Shown here: piece after piece, positions 1 to 8,251 of the stretch
Layout: each line of letters begins with the position of its first letter
Position numbering within the stretch: the first letter of the stretch is position 1
Source: Chlamydia pecorum E58
Lineage (GTDB): Bacteria > Chlamydiota > Chlamydiia > Chlamydiales > Chlamydiaceae
Reading direction: 5' to 3'
DNA length: 64,000 nucleotides
Assembly: GCF_000204135.1 (NCBI RefSeq)
Contig: NC_015408.1
Location: forward strand, 124,001-188,000
Made by a program: the position numbers and the translations under genes
Notes under the pieces: model-generated
Seen by the model: the letters and a program-made list of their open reading frames with translations, nothing else
Told to the model about the DNA's origin: nothing
The model's database searches: none

Positions 1-911
1 TGCTTTTTCGTATATCGCCAGCTATTAGAAAAAAATTTTTGTTTGACTTCTAAATAATGATCTTCTGGCTCTCCACATTCTATGAACTCTATCCATTCGC
101 GATACCCTATAGCTTTTGCCGCAGAGGGATTGTGTTTTATCCCCTGAGCCAAAAGGTTTCGCACCTCTTCTAGCAATCCCTCTTGAAGCATCTTGTCACA
201 GCGAATATATAATTGCTGTTTTAACATCTCTTGATGGGGAGAAAGAAACCAAGCACGACAAGAGTACTCTGATGAGCAGACAGGACGGTCATTCCACTTA
301 TGATCACTGACACGCTTTCCAGTAATTCTCATAATTTCCAAGGCACGAATAATTTTATTGCGATCATTTTTCGTAATCGTTAAGGCGTATTGAGGATCTA
401 AAGACTTTACTTCTTCATAAAGAGCTGCCAAACCAACCTTTTCTGCATGAGCCTCTAACGCGGAGCGTACATAGACATCTCCTGCTGGGCCCTGCGGAGG
501 TCCAGCTAAAAACGCATGAAAATAAAAGCCTGTACCCCCAACTAAAATAGGCACTTTATTTCTTGCAAAAATTGCTTGACACGCGTGGATAGCTTCATAA
601 TAAAAATCGACAACGTTGAAAGGCTCTTGAACATGACACACATCAATTAAATGATGTGGGATAACGCGCCTCATTTCCCAGGGAACCTTAGCCGTGCCAA
701 TATCCATGCCTTGATAAACTTGCATAGAATCTACTGAGACAATTTCCCCGTCAATCATAGAAGCTAATTTTAAAGAAACCTCGGTTTTCCCTGAGCCAGT
801 AGGGCCTGCAAGCAAAATCACTGTACGTTTAAATAGCTTCACGAACTGCTTTTGAGGCTCAAGACGCTGCTCAATTTCTATAGATAAAGCAGTAGGTTCT
901 GGTAGCAACAT
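1..911 (-). CDS. miaA: tRNA dimethylallyltransferase MiaA (3' end cut by window edge)
   Basis: MiaA transfers the dimethylallyl group to A37 of tRNAs that read UNN codons. Reading the minus strand from the ATG at 911, the protein has the P-loop AGPTGSGKTE near residue 36, then DSMQVYQGMDIGTAK, the VGGTGFYFHAF block and the R-A-L-E-I stretch, all typical of the family. About 303 codons lie inside the window with no in-frame stop, so the last few residues are missing. The next gene, a STAS protein on the same strand, ends only eight bases upstream of this start, so the two are probably cotranscribed. In C. trachomatis the same pair is CT766-CT765. Confidence 0.93.
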   Translation of the reverse strand, partial: MLLPEPTALSIEIEQRLEPQKQFVKLFKRTVILLAGPTGSGKTEVSLKLASMIDGEIVSVDSMQVYQGMDIGTAKVPWEMRRVIPHHLIDVCHVQEPFNVVDFYYEAIHACQAIFARNKVPILVGGTGFYFHAFLAGPPQGPAGDVYVRSALEAHAEKVGLAALYEEVKSLDPQYALTITKNDRNKIIRALEIMRITGKRVSDHKWNDRPVCSSEYSCRAWFLSPHQEMLKQQLYIRCDKMLQEGLLEEVRNLLAQGIKHNPSAAKAIGYREWIEFIECGEPEDHYLEVKQKFFSNSWRYTKK

Positions 912-919
912 ACCCAAAA

Positions 920-1252
920 CTAAAATTTACTGAAACATTCCTGTTCTGAATGACACAATGATAACAGTTGGTCTACCCCAGCCATACGCAACACTTCAGC
1001 GACCTGATCTTGCATACAACATATGCATAATCTTCCCTGCAATCCTTGTAGGAACTTGAATATAGACAGGACAAGACGAATCCCAGCACTACTGATATAG
1101 TGCATTTCCTGCATATTTATAACAATTTTATGCTTACCTAAGGAAATTTGCTGTTGGAGATATTCCTCTACTTTTGGCACTGCTACAGCATCCAAAGCTC
1201 CTTGCAAAGAAACAACAATAATCTCTCCATATTCCCTGATCGTGATATCCAT
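920..1252 (-). CDS. rsbV: STAS-domain anti-sigma-factor antagonist (RsbV-like)
   Basis: A 110-residue single-domain STAS protein. It has the N-terminal strand plus the helix-cap loop YISSAGIR (residues 52-59), where S55 lies at the phosphorylation site of SpoIIAA/RsbV proteins. Proteins of this family bind an RsbW-type kinase when unphosphorylated and so free a sigma factor or other partner. I chose the ATG at 1252: the longer frame to 1318 would add 22 residues with no STAS homology and run towards the divergent gene. It corresponds by position to chlamydial RsbV2 (CT765), one of two RsbV paralogues in the genus. The partner kinase is not in this window. Confidence 0.85.
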   Translation of the reverse strand: MDITIREYGEIIVVSLQGALDAVAVPKVEEYLQQQISLGKHKIVINMQEMHYISSAGIRLVLSIFKFLQGLQGRLCICCMQDQVAEVLRMAGVDQLLSLCHSEQECFSKF

Positions 1253-1327
1253 ACGAAGTATCTCCAACAGCATCTCGAAAATATTAGGTATATTATTTAC
1301 GATAAAAATAAAAAACAATGTACTCTC

Positions 1328-2125
1328 ATGGCCAGATTTTTTTTTAAGAGCATTTTCTCTCCAGGCCCTAAGTACTCTGTACTTACAGCTTTTACTGTGA
1401 TTTTTTTAAGTGCGTTAATCTGTGTCCCAACATTTTGTCTATTACTTTTTCCTAACCAAGCTCTTATCTCGAAAACAAAAGATTACCCCATAAAAAACCT
1501 CTTTTTAAAACCTACAAGCTTGCATAAACTCCCCGGAATTGTCTTCTCTGAACTTTTAGGGCTTTTTGCAGATGAATCTACCTCTTTGCAAAGCTTTTCC
1601 ATAACACAGGCAGAAAACACCCTAAACCGCCTAGGAATCTTTTCTTCACTATCCATCAAAAAAGTCCCTGATTACAAAGGGATTGCTATTTTCTACGCAT
1701 TGAAAGATCCTATGGCCTATGTCGCAAACCAATCTAACATGCTATTCGATCTCGAAGGAGACCTATTCCCTTGCCTTCCATATTTCCCTTCTCTTAATCT
1801 CCCTCAGGTATTTTTCCCAGAACACGATCTTTCCTCTTCCAACATCCCAAAAGAGAAAACTTTATTAATTACTCGACTCCTTCAAGAATTCCCAAGCCTA
1901 TCAATGACTATAGATTTAACAACATACGACACTTACCCAGGAGAAATCCTTATTTCCCTACCATCTGGAGACTTTTTACGTCTTCCTAAACAAGATTTTT
2001 CCTCTGCAATTCAACTATATAAACAAGCAAAAAAGCATCCTTTAATAGATTCTAATTGCTCTTACATCTATGATTTGAGATTTCCTTGCACATTACTATT
2101 AAAACAACAATGCAACCCGTTTTAG
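1328..2125 (+). CDS. ftsQ: FtsQ/DivIB-like single-pass membrane protein
   Basis: A 265-residue protein with a short basic cytoplasmic N terminus, one membrane segment at about residues 17-38, and an extracytoplasmic domain. The order after the membrane segment resembles FtsQ: a POTRA-like helix and strand (ITQAENTLNRLGIFSSLSIKK), then a strand ending in K-D-P-M-A-Y-V, comparable to the R-x-P-V-A of FtsQ, then F-D-L-E-G-D-L-F-P, comparable to its D-xx-G-xx-F. The CT764 position has been proposed as chlamydial FtsQ. Chlamydia lacks FtsZ and divides with an MreB/RodZ-based septum, so a divisome link protein would matter. I use the ATG at 1328; the frame is open upstream to 1148, but that would overlap the divergent STAS gene. 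The next gene starts 16 bases before this stop. Confidence 0.65.
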   Translation: MARFFFKSIFSPGPKYSVLTAFTVIFLSALICVPTFCLLLFPNQALISKTKDYPIKNLFLKPTSLHKLPGIVFSELLGLFADESTSLQSFSITQAENTLNRLGIFSSLSIKKVPDYKGIAIFYALKDPMAYVANQSNMLFDLEGDLFPCLPYFPSLNLPQVFFPEHDLSSSNIPKEKTLLITRLLQEFPSLSMTIDLTTYDTYPGEILISLPSGDFLRLPKQDFSSAIQLYKQAKKHPLIDSNCSYIYDLRFPCTLLLKQQCNPF

Positions 2126-2430
2126 TTCTCTCCCAACTTTCCTCTAAAAAAGAAGCAGTAATGCTAGCCGAACTTCTTGTCTTAGAACACTTAGCTGCGT
2201 GTGTGCACATTTTTCCTAAAGGGGAATCTCTATATATCTGGGAAGGACAGTTAACTTCTCATGAAGAGTATCTTGTACAGATCAAAACTCTAAAAAAGCA
2301 CTTTGCAAGCATCACTATGAAAATCCAACAAACCTGTTCATATTCCTGCCCAGAAGTCCTTCTGGTCCCTATAGAAAAGGGAAATCCTGCGTATTTACAA
2401 TGGCTTCAATACCAGTGTTCAAAATCATGA
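2110..2430 (+). CDS. cutA: CutA family protein (CutA1)
   Basis: A 106-residue CutA1-type protein. The family forms very stable trimers with a ferredoxin-like fold; it was linked to divalent-cation tolerance, but its true role is unclear. Visible family features are the helix with A-E-L-L-V-L-E-H-L-A-A-C-V (CutA: xxLVxxxLAACV), the SLYIWEG turn (CutA: SxYxWxG), E-E-Y-L-V-Q-I-K-T, and the C-terminal S-C-P-E-V-L-L-V-P-I strand (CutA: YxxPExxxxPI). I prefer the ATG at 2110; an ATG at 2086 would add eight residues. It overlaps the end of the FtsQ-like gene, so translation may be coupled. Confidence 0.85.
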   Translation: MQPVLVLSQLSSKKEAVMLAELLVLEHLAACVHIFPKGESLYIWEGQLTSHEEYLVQIKTLKKHFASITMKIQQTCSYSCPEVLLVPIEKGNPAYLQWLQYQCSKS

Positions 2431-2437
2431 ATAAACA

Positions 2438-2465
2438 TTGACTTTTTCCCCTGATAAGCTATACT
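2438..2465 (+). promoter_or_regulatory. Candidate sigma66 promoter for the KH-domain gene
   Basis: TTGACT at 2438-2443 and TATACT at 2460-2465, separated by 16 bases, give five of six matches to each consensus hexamer. The site lies in the gap after cutA, about 70 bases before the ATG at 2535. A second TATAAT at 2486-2491 has no good -35 partner. Confidence 0.45.
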
Positions 2466-2534
2466 CCTTCCACGAAATAGAAAAATATAATCTTACATTG
2501 GTTGTAATCTACGTCTCAATTTAATTTGGATTTT

Positions 2535-2951
2535 ATGGAAGAGTTTGTAGCTTATATCGTTAAAAATTTAGTTGCTGATCCTGAAGCTGTTCAAATTTCA
2601 TCTGTTGAAGATAAAGCTAAGGAGTCTATCAAAGTAGAGATCCGTGTAGCGCCTCAAGATATTGGAAAAATTATCGGAAGAAGAGGCAACACTATACATG
2701 CTTTGAGGACTATTCTTAGGCGTGTGTGTGCTAGATTAAGAAAAAAGGTGCAAGTAGACTTAGTGCAACCAGAAAATGGGGAAAATATTGTGTATAGTGA
2801 TGCTTATTATGATTCTAAGCCTGAGTTTTCGGATCAGGACGAAGAAGTCATTCAAGAGGATATCGTAAACGATGAGGGACTTGAGGTTATAGAAGAAGAG
2901 TTTTTAGCTTCTTCTTGTAAATGTTGCTGTGGTTCCCACTCTCAATGTTAA
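2535..2951 (+). CDS. khpA: KH-domain RNA-binding protein (KhpA/YlqC-like) with acidic and Cys-rich tail
   Basis: A 138-residue protein. Residues 1-77 form a KhpA-type KH domain, with the GxxG loop in IGKIIGRRGNTI, followed by helix LRTILRRV and a basic stretch. KhpA proteins bind RNA, often with KhpB/Jag, and affect cell elongation or small-RNA function. Most KhpA proteins end here at about 75-80 residues. This one continues with a very acidic linker (about residues 82-122) and ends in a tail with five cysteines and a histidine within 11 residues (C-K-C-C-C-G-S-H-S-Q-C). The ATG at 2535 is preferred; a TTG at 2526 would add three residues. No clear ribosome binding site is visible. Confidence 0.8.
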   Translation: MEEFVAYIVKNLVADPEAVQISSVEDKAKESIKVEIRVAPQDIGKIIGRRGNTIHALRTILRRVCARLRKKVQVDLVQPENGENIVYSDAYYDSKPEFSDQDEEVIQEDIVNDEGLEVIEEEFLASSCKCCCGSHSQC

Positions 2952-2966
2952 TTTTTCTTTAGAGTT

Positions 2967-3002
2967 AAAAAGCTAAAAGAGGTTTTTCTCTTTTAGCTTT
3001 TT
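2967..3002. terminator. Bidirectional intrinsic terminator
   Basis: A perfect 15-bp inverted repeat (2967-2981 with 2988-3002) with a six-base loop is flanked by an A-run on the left and a T-run on the right. It serves the KH gene on the plus strand and the murC-ddl operon on the minus strand. The stop codon of murC-ddl lies inside the right arm. Confidence 0.85.
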
Positions 3003-5419
3003 TTTGCGTAATCACACGTAGGATGCGGAACTCTCAAAACTTTCTCTTGTTTGTCGAATCTATGTAAACCTTCTATAATGAGATAATCTAGAACTTTTTC
3101 TGCAGACCATTCGGATTGTTCAAAAGCTCTTAAAAAAGAACTCGACGCTGTCATTCCCGGGATTGGATTGATTTCTGAAAGCCAATAGTTTCCTTCTTCA
3201 TCCAAAAAGAAATCTATCCTAGCGCAACCTTTACCTTGGATCGCTTTAAATACGCGTTCTGCGAACTCTTTTACACGATTCTCTGATTCTTTAGGAAGCT
3301 GCAAATCAAAGATAATCCTAGCACTGGATATTCCATTCAGGCCATATTTCTCATGGTACCCAATAAATCCCTGAGAACCACGCCTTTCATTAGGTTTTGC
3401 AATATAAAAGCTATAAGGCTGGCCTATACAAGAAATTTCGATTTCCCGAGACTCTAAGCGGCTCTCTTCAATAAAAATATCTGTATCATAAAGAAAAGCC
3501 TCTGAAATTTTCTCTTCAAGCTCCTCTTTATTGTTTACAAGGAAAATCCCCAAGCTAGATCCAAGATGCGAAGATTTCACAACCATAGGGAACGTGAAGA
3601 TATCCAATATGCTGCGGATACAACCTTCAGGATTTCTTTTCCAAGCAAACAACGAGAGCTCTTGGTAGGGGACTACAGGAACCCCTACAGCAGACGCAAC
3701 GCGTTTTGTCATGAGTTTATCCATAGAGATCGCAGCAGGAAGCAAATCTGGTCCTCCGTAAGGCTTCCCTAAAATTTCAAAAAATCCCTGTATAGAGCCA
3801 TCTTCCCCAAAGGGGCCATGCAATATCGGTAAGAAAAAGTCGATACTTAGCAAGGCTTTGGCAATTTCTGAAGATAATACAGGGCTTCCCTGCTCCTTAG
3901 GAAGGGGGGTATTCAAATCCTGAACAACGTTCCATAATCCATCGCGGCTGATGACAAAAAATGTACAGTCATAGTACTCCTGAGAAAACCTATGGGAAAC
4001 ATGGCGAGCAGAAAGTAGAGAGATTTCATGCTCACATGATTTCCCCCCACATACAAGCCCTATAGATAACTTTCTAGGTTCAAAGTTCTTTAGGGCACTT
4101 CCTAAAACATGAATATTTCCTGCCCCTAGGGAAATACAAACATCATGAACACGAATTTTCTCTTTCAAAAACTGCACAAGCTGATCAAAAGGAATATAAG
4201 AGCACTTCACAAGAGACTTCAAAGCAATTTGGTTGCTAAGCTGTTCCATGGAGATCTCTACAAAGGGTTCTCCAGCACTATAGACATCTGTTAAAATCAC
4301 TTCGTCAGCATCTTTAAACGCATGAGGAAACAGATCTAAACAGGCTTGCAGTCGTGAAAACCTATGTGGCTGGAAAATTGCAATGACCCTCCGCAACCCT
4401 ACAGCATCACGGACAGCTTGTAAGGTATGGGAAATCTCCACAGGATGATGGGCATAATCTTCAAGGTAAAGATACTTATTAGAGCAATTTTTCTGTTCTA
4501 ACCTCCGTTGCACTCCTGGGAACTTCTTCAAAGCCTTACGAATCACAGAAATCTCAATCCCAAAAGTCAATGCCACCCCACAGGCTGCAGCAGCATTCAG
4601 GACGTTATGCCGGCCAGGGAGATTGAGCTCGATATTTTGATATTCTATACCACAAAAGATAAAGGAAAATGAGCTCTGCCATTCCCTTTGATAGAAAGAT
4701 ACGACCTGCAGTTGACAGGATGGAGAAAACCCATAGGTAATTCCTGAGATCTCCCCTTTTAGCTGGGGGCAATCTCCATTATAAAATACCTTTTGGGAAT
4801 CTCTGACTTTATTTGAGAACTCCTGCATTGCCTTTAAGAGCTTTTCAGGGTCATCATCGTAATTAACAAGATGCTCCTCATCTAAGTTTGTCACGACGGC
4901 AACGTCGGGAGCATAGTGCTTTAAGGAGCCGTCACTCTCATCGGCTTCTGCAATAAATATCGAGGAGCTCCCTGCATGGCCATTCAGAGATTCCGAATTT
5001 AGGCCTCCAACAGCATAAGAGGGGTCGTTTTTTGCTTCTTGAAAAATTGCGATGATCAAAGAAGTCGTTGTAGTTTTCCCATGACTTCCTGATATAAGAA
5101 TTTTTGTGCTTTCTTCCATAAGCATTGCTAAGCACTGCGAGCGATGAAGCAGAGGAAGCCCTCGCTGTTTTGCTTTACAAAATTCTACGTTATCCTCGGA
5201 GATCCCCGAGCTATAAATCACAGTTGCATGCTCAGGAATATGGTCTTCATGATGGCCATAAAAACACAAAGCTCCCTTAGTTTTTAGCTTATTTATGATG
5301 GAATTTTGCGAAGAATCACTCCCGGACACTGAAAATCCCTTGTCCAGCAAGATGTGTGCTAATGCACTCATTCCAATACCGCCTATCCCAATAAAATGAT
5401 AGTGAGGCGTTGTGCGCAT
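2993..5419 (-). CDS. murC-ddl: Fused UDP-MurNAc:L-alanine ligase / D-Ala-D-Ala ligase
   Basis: An 808-residue fusion of two cytoplasmic lipid-II enzymes. Residues 1 to about 450 are MurC: the Rossmann-type GIGGIGMSALA, the ATP loop SGSHGKTTTT near residue 110, and the Mur ligase E-A-D-E-S-D and Y-A-H-H-P-V-E motifs. From about residue 453 a D-alanine ligase begins (GLVCGGKSCEHEISL), with the HGPFGEDGSIQGF loop, the ATP-grasp region and I-N-P-I-P-G-M-T-A-S-S near the end. The fusion is a hallmark of Chlamydiaceae and couples addition of L-Ala to MurNAc with D-Ala-D-Ala synthesis. It is the last gene of the minus-strand mur cluster, eight bases after murG. D-cycloserine inhibition of the chlamydial Ddl half is known from the literature. 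Confidence 0.97.
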   Translation of the reverse strand: MRTTPHYHFIGIGGIGMSALAHILLDKGFSVSGSDSSQNSIINKLKTKGALCFYGHHEDHIPEHATVIYSSGISEDNVEFCKAKQRGLPLLHRSQCLAMLMEESTKILISGSHGKTTTTSLIIAIFQEAKNDPSYAVGGLNSESLNGHAGSSSIFIAEADESDGSLKHYAPDVAVVTNLDEEHLVNYDDDPEKLLKAMQEFSNKVRDSQKVFYNGDCPQLKGEISGITYGFSPSCQLQVVSFYQREWQSSFSFIFCGIEYQNIELNLPGRHNVLNAAAACGVALTFGIEISVIRKALKKFPGVQRRLEQKNCSNKYLYLEDYAHHPVEISHTLQAVRDAVGLRRVIAIFQPHRFSRLQACLDLFPHAFKDADEVILTDVYSAGEPFVEISMEQLSNQIALKSLVKCSYIPFDQLVQFLKEKIRVHDVCISLGAGNIHVLGSALKNFEPRKLSIGLVCGGKSCEHEISLLSARHVSHRFSQEYYDCTFFVISRDGLWNVVQDLNTPLPKEQGSPVLSSEIAKALLSIDFFLPILHGPFGEDGSIQGFFEILGKPYGGPDLLPAAISMDKLMTKRVASAVGVPVVPYQELSLFAWKRNPEGCIRSILDIFTFPMVVKSSHLGSSLGIFLVNNKEELEEKISEAFLYDTDIFIEESRLESREIEISCIGQPYSFYIAKPNERRGSQGFIGYHEKYGLNGISSARIIFDLQLPKESENRVKEFAERVFKAIQGKGCARIDFFLDEEGNYWLSEINPIPGMTASSSFLRAFEQSEWSAEKVLDYLIIEGLHRFDKQEKVLRVPHPTCDYAKKS

Positions 5420-5427
5420 ATCCTTAC

Positions 5428-6489
5428 CTATAAGTGCTCACAAATAAACTGATAAAAGGAGATCCGAGATCTGTGCTTCTCATAATTACACAGAGATTGC
5501 CTTCTGGCTTCACTAGTTTGAGAATCTAGAGCAAGCATGACTTTTTTGACCAATATTTTCTCGTTCAACTCCGTTTCTAAAATCATCTCTCCCCCCCGGA
5601 TATTCTCTACAAAAAATTGCGCATTCGCTTGTTGATGGCCATATGCTCCTGGATAAGGGATAAAAATCGCTGGGGTCTTTGCCCACAGAAGTTCATCTAA
5701 AATTGTAGCTCCTGCACGACTAATTACAAGATCTGAAGAGATAAGAACATCAAGCATGTGCGTTTCAAAATGTTTTACACAATGGGAAATCTCCCCCTGT
5801 GTATAACAAACCTCCACGTCTCTAATTTCCCCCATAGGGCCAACAATATGATGCACATGGATATTCGGAAATGTCTCCCTAAGCTGACATAGAGCTCTAG
5901 GAACTATCTGATTCAATATTCTTGCCCCCTGAGACCCTCCAACCACACAGATCCTCGGACTTCCAGAACACTGTACATGTTGTTTTTGCGTCCTTCTTGC
6001 GACAAATACCTCGCGAGAAGGACAAGGGAACCTTTTTGCTGTAGTAGAAAAGTTTACTCCTACCCCTTTGGCAAAACGGGAAAACAGCTGGTTTACCTTG
6101 CCTGGCACAACATTTTGCTCATGCAAAAACATAGGCAAACCTTTCCTGGCTGCGGCTAATACTACGGGGAGAGAATGGTAGCTTCCAAATCCTACAACAA
6201 GATCAGGTTCAAACTCTCGAAATACTTTTAAAGAGTGCTGATATCCTGCAAGTATCGCTTTCCCTCGACGTAACATCACTAAAGGAGAAGCTAATGCTGG
6301 AAGGCCTGAAGGAATTTCTCTATATGCTACATTATTGTCTTGTATTACCGGATGTCCTTCTAAGCCTTTCCCTATTAACAATGTCTCTACGCCTTTGCTA
6401 TGAAAGAGCTCTCTCGTTGCTAATGCAGGAACGATGTGTCCCCCAGTCCCCCCAACAGCTAAAATTACCTTACGCATGCCCTTCATCAT
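5428..6489 (-). CDS. murG: UDP-GlcNAc:undecaprenyl-PP-MurNAc-pentapeptide transferase MurG
   Basis: A 353-residue GT28 glycosyltransferase that adds GlcNAc to lipid I at the inner face of the membrane, giving lipid II. It has the N-terminal glycine loop GGTGGHIVPALA, the second loop VGFGSYHS, HEQNVVPG, VVGGSQGARILN, and the C-terminal nucleotide-binding block ISRAGATILDELL followed by P-Y-P-G-A-Y-G-H-Q-Q-A-N-A. The length is normal. Starts at 6489 and 6477 (M5) are both possible. The start overlaps the end of ftsW by about 20 bases, so translation is probably coupled. Confidence 0.96.
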   Translation of the reverse strand: MMKGMRKVILAVGGTGGHIVPALATRELFHSKGVETLLIGKGLEGHPVIQDNNVAYREIPSGLPALASPLVMLRRGKAILAGYQHSLKVFREFEPDLVVGFGSYHSLPVVLAAARKGLPMFLHEQNVVPGKVNQLFSRFAKGVGVNFSTTAKRFPCPSREVFVARRTQKQHVQCSGSPRICVVGGSQGARILNQIVPRALCQLRETFPNIHVHHIVGPMGEIRDVEVCYTQGEISHCVKHFETHMLDVLISSDLVISRAGATILDELLWAKTPAIFIPYPGAYGHQQANAQFFVENIRGGEMILETELNEKILVKKVMLALDSQTSEARRQSLCNYEKHRSRISFYQFICEHL

Positions 6490-7552
6490 AAACCCTTAAT
6501 AATAAGGTAACTCCGCACATATTTGCGATCAATGAAGATCCTCCTTGGCTGAAAAAAGGGAGGTTCACACCCTTACTAGGCAGTAGACCAGAAACCACTC
6601 CGAGATTGATGAACGCCTGCATACCAAGAATTACAGTAATAACGATTGCAAGTGCAGCACCTTTTTCTGAAACTGCACGAATAGCGATCGCATACCCCCC
6701 GTAAATCACGCACATGTAAAGCAAGATCAGAAACACCATCCCTATAAATCCAAATTCCTCAGCATAAATTGCAGCGATATAGTCATTTTGTGCTTCTGGC
6801 AAATAGGTAAGCTTTTGCAATCCTGCTCCCGGGCCCTTTCCGATAAGTCTACCTGAACCAGCAGCAATTTTCGCCTGATACGGCTGGTGCCCTCGTCCTT
6901 TAATATCTAATTCAGGATGAAGATACACATTTAAGCGATGGCGTACATAAGGCATTCTATACGCTAGATACCCCCCACAACAGATAATCCCTATCAGAGG
7001 CACAAGCCAATACCACCAACGTACTGACATCATAATGAATACAGGGATCAAAGAGAATGCAATCACAGCAGCTGAGCCATTATCTGGTTCTACTGCAATT
7101 AGGAAAATGGGGAGAAACAAACCTACTGAGAGTTTTAGAAACTGTAGAAAGTTCTGGCGATATTGCTGATAGGTCCCGAGGAACTCTATAGCGACTATAG
7201 GGATAAGATATTTGACAAACTCCGAAGGTTGTAGAGCTAGCTGGCCAACCCCTATCCAACGTCTCGCGCCATTTCTACAAATCCCAACGCCAGGAATTAA
7301 TATAAAAATCAAAACCACGCTTGCTACAAGCAAAAATACTGGGCTCATCTTAAGGAAATCTTCCCATCCTATCATATAGATAACAGAAGATGCCACTAGA
7401 CCAAGAATAAGATAGGTTACTTGACGAAGTAAAGCTTTATGGGTACTGCATGCTAAAGAGCGATCTAACACTTCTGCAGAAGAAGTATCGAAGACCATGA
7501 TTAACCCTAAGGAGAAAATCCCTAATAAACAAGAAACGACAAACCACTTCAT
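6470..7552 (-). CDS. ftsW: SEDS-family septal protein FtsW
   Basis: A 360-residue polytopic membrane protein with about nine to ten membrane segments. Family marks include A-R-R-W-I-G-V-G-Q-L-A-L-Q-P-S-E-F-V-K (residues about 96-114), P-E-A-Q-N-D-Y-I-A-A-I in the large loop, and the end L-P-F-F-S-Q-G-G-S-S-L-I-A-N. SEDS proteins polymerise glycan strands with a partner class B penicillin-binding protein. Its place between nlpD and murG in the mur cluster argues for FtsW; a second SEDS gene at 55619 is the RodA. Chlamydia lacks FtsZ, so this septal enzyme works in an unusual divisome. Confidence 0.93.
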   Translation of the reverse strand: MKWFVVSCLLGIFSLGLIMVFDTSSAEVLDRSLACSTHKALLRQVTYLILGLVASSVIYMIGWEDFLKMSPVFLLVASVVLIFILIPGVGICRNGARRWIGVGQLALQPSEFVKYLIPIVAIEFLGTYQQYRQNFLQFLKLSVGLFLPIFLIAVEPDNGSAAVIAFSLIPVFIMMSVRWWYWLVPLIGIICCGGYLAYRMPYVRHRLNVYLHPELDIKGRGHQPYQAKIAAGSGRLIGKGPGAGLQKLTYLPEAQNDYIAAIYAEEFGFIGMVFLILLYMCVIYGGYAIAIRAVSEKGAALAIVITVILGMQAFINLGVVSGLLPSKGVNLPFFSQGGSSLIANMCGVTLLLRVYDEGHA

Positions 7553-7567
7553 AAAATACGCGCGGTT

Positions 7568-8251
7568 CTATCGTATACGCAGTTGATCCCCAGGACGAAT
7601 CCGTCTTGCCTTATGCTCATCAAGATTATTGAGTCGAAGTAGTTCCTCTAAACGAATATGATTCCTTAAAGCAATAGTCCAAGGGCTATCCCCTTCTTGC
7701 ACAGTATAGTAATTTTCAGGATTCAATGTTTCGGGGCGGGAACTTTGAGTAGCAACCTGCTCCACAACAGGGACTTTTAATACCTGACCAATTTTTAATT
7801 GTGTTGAAGACAAATCATTCAACTGCATCAGAGTAGACACTGTCGTATGGTTGGCTTTCGCTATACGCTCTAGGAAATCCCCTTTCTTTACAATCACTGT
7901 AGTGAAGGCCTCCTTCCGTTCCTCCACAACAGGCTGGGGTTGCTGCTGCACTTCTTGAGCTTCCTGGGCAGGCTGTTGAGGAGAAACCACAATATGTTGC
8001 TCTTCCATAAACTGCGCTGCCAAGACCTCTTTAGCTACGGGAACTGGCTGTGCAGGAACGACAGCAGCCACTTGAGAAGCCTCTGGGAGTTTCTCTTCAG
8101 GGGCAAGAACTTTGACAATCTTTTCAGAGGAAAACTCTGAATAATTCTCTGCATAATTTTTTACTACACCACGCTTTGACGTGGCGAACAAAGCCACAAG
8201 CAAAATTGCATTCATCAAAACAGCAGTGATTACCATATCTCTGCGATTCAT
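7568..8251 (-). CDS. nlpD: LysM-repeat membrane-anchored protein (NlpD-like)
   Basis: A 227-residue protein with an N-terminal membrane anchor (about residues 7-24), a Pro/Gln/Val-rich linker to about residue 112, and two LysM domains at about 119-163 and 180-226. LysM binds the GlcNAc parts of peptidoglycan. Unlike E. coli NlpD it has no C-terminal M23 (LytM) domain, so by itself it should bind but not activate or cut. It sits inside the mur cluster, overlapping the end of murD by four bases and 15 bases before ftsW, consistent with a septal peptidoglycan role. The nlpD name follows chlamydial usage (CT759) and says little about mechanism. Confidence 0.8.
   Translation of the reverse strand: MNRRDMVITAVLMNAILLVALFATSKRGVVKNYAENYSEFSSEKIVKVLAPEEKLPEASQVAAVVPAQPVPVAKEVLAAQFMEEQHIVVSPQQPAQEAQEVQQQPQPVVEERKEAFTTVIVKKGDFLERIAKANHTTVSTLMQLNDLSSTQLKIGQVLKVPVVEQVATQSSRPETLNPENYYTVQEGDSPWTIALRNHIRLEELLRLNNLDEHKARRIRPGDQLRIR

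Noticed and set aside
1148-1327. Upstream extension of the FtsQ-like frame
   Set aside because: It is antisense to the STAS gene; the ATG at 1328 precedes a normal membrane anchor.
2993-5419. MurC-Ddl fusion as a novel fusion or assembly error
   Set aside because: The fusion is real but already well known throughout Chlamydiaceae.
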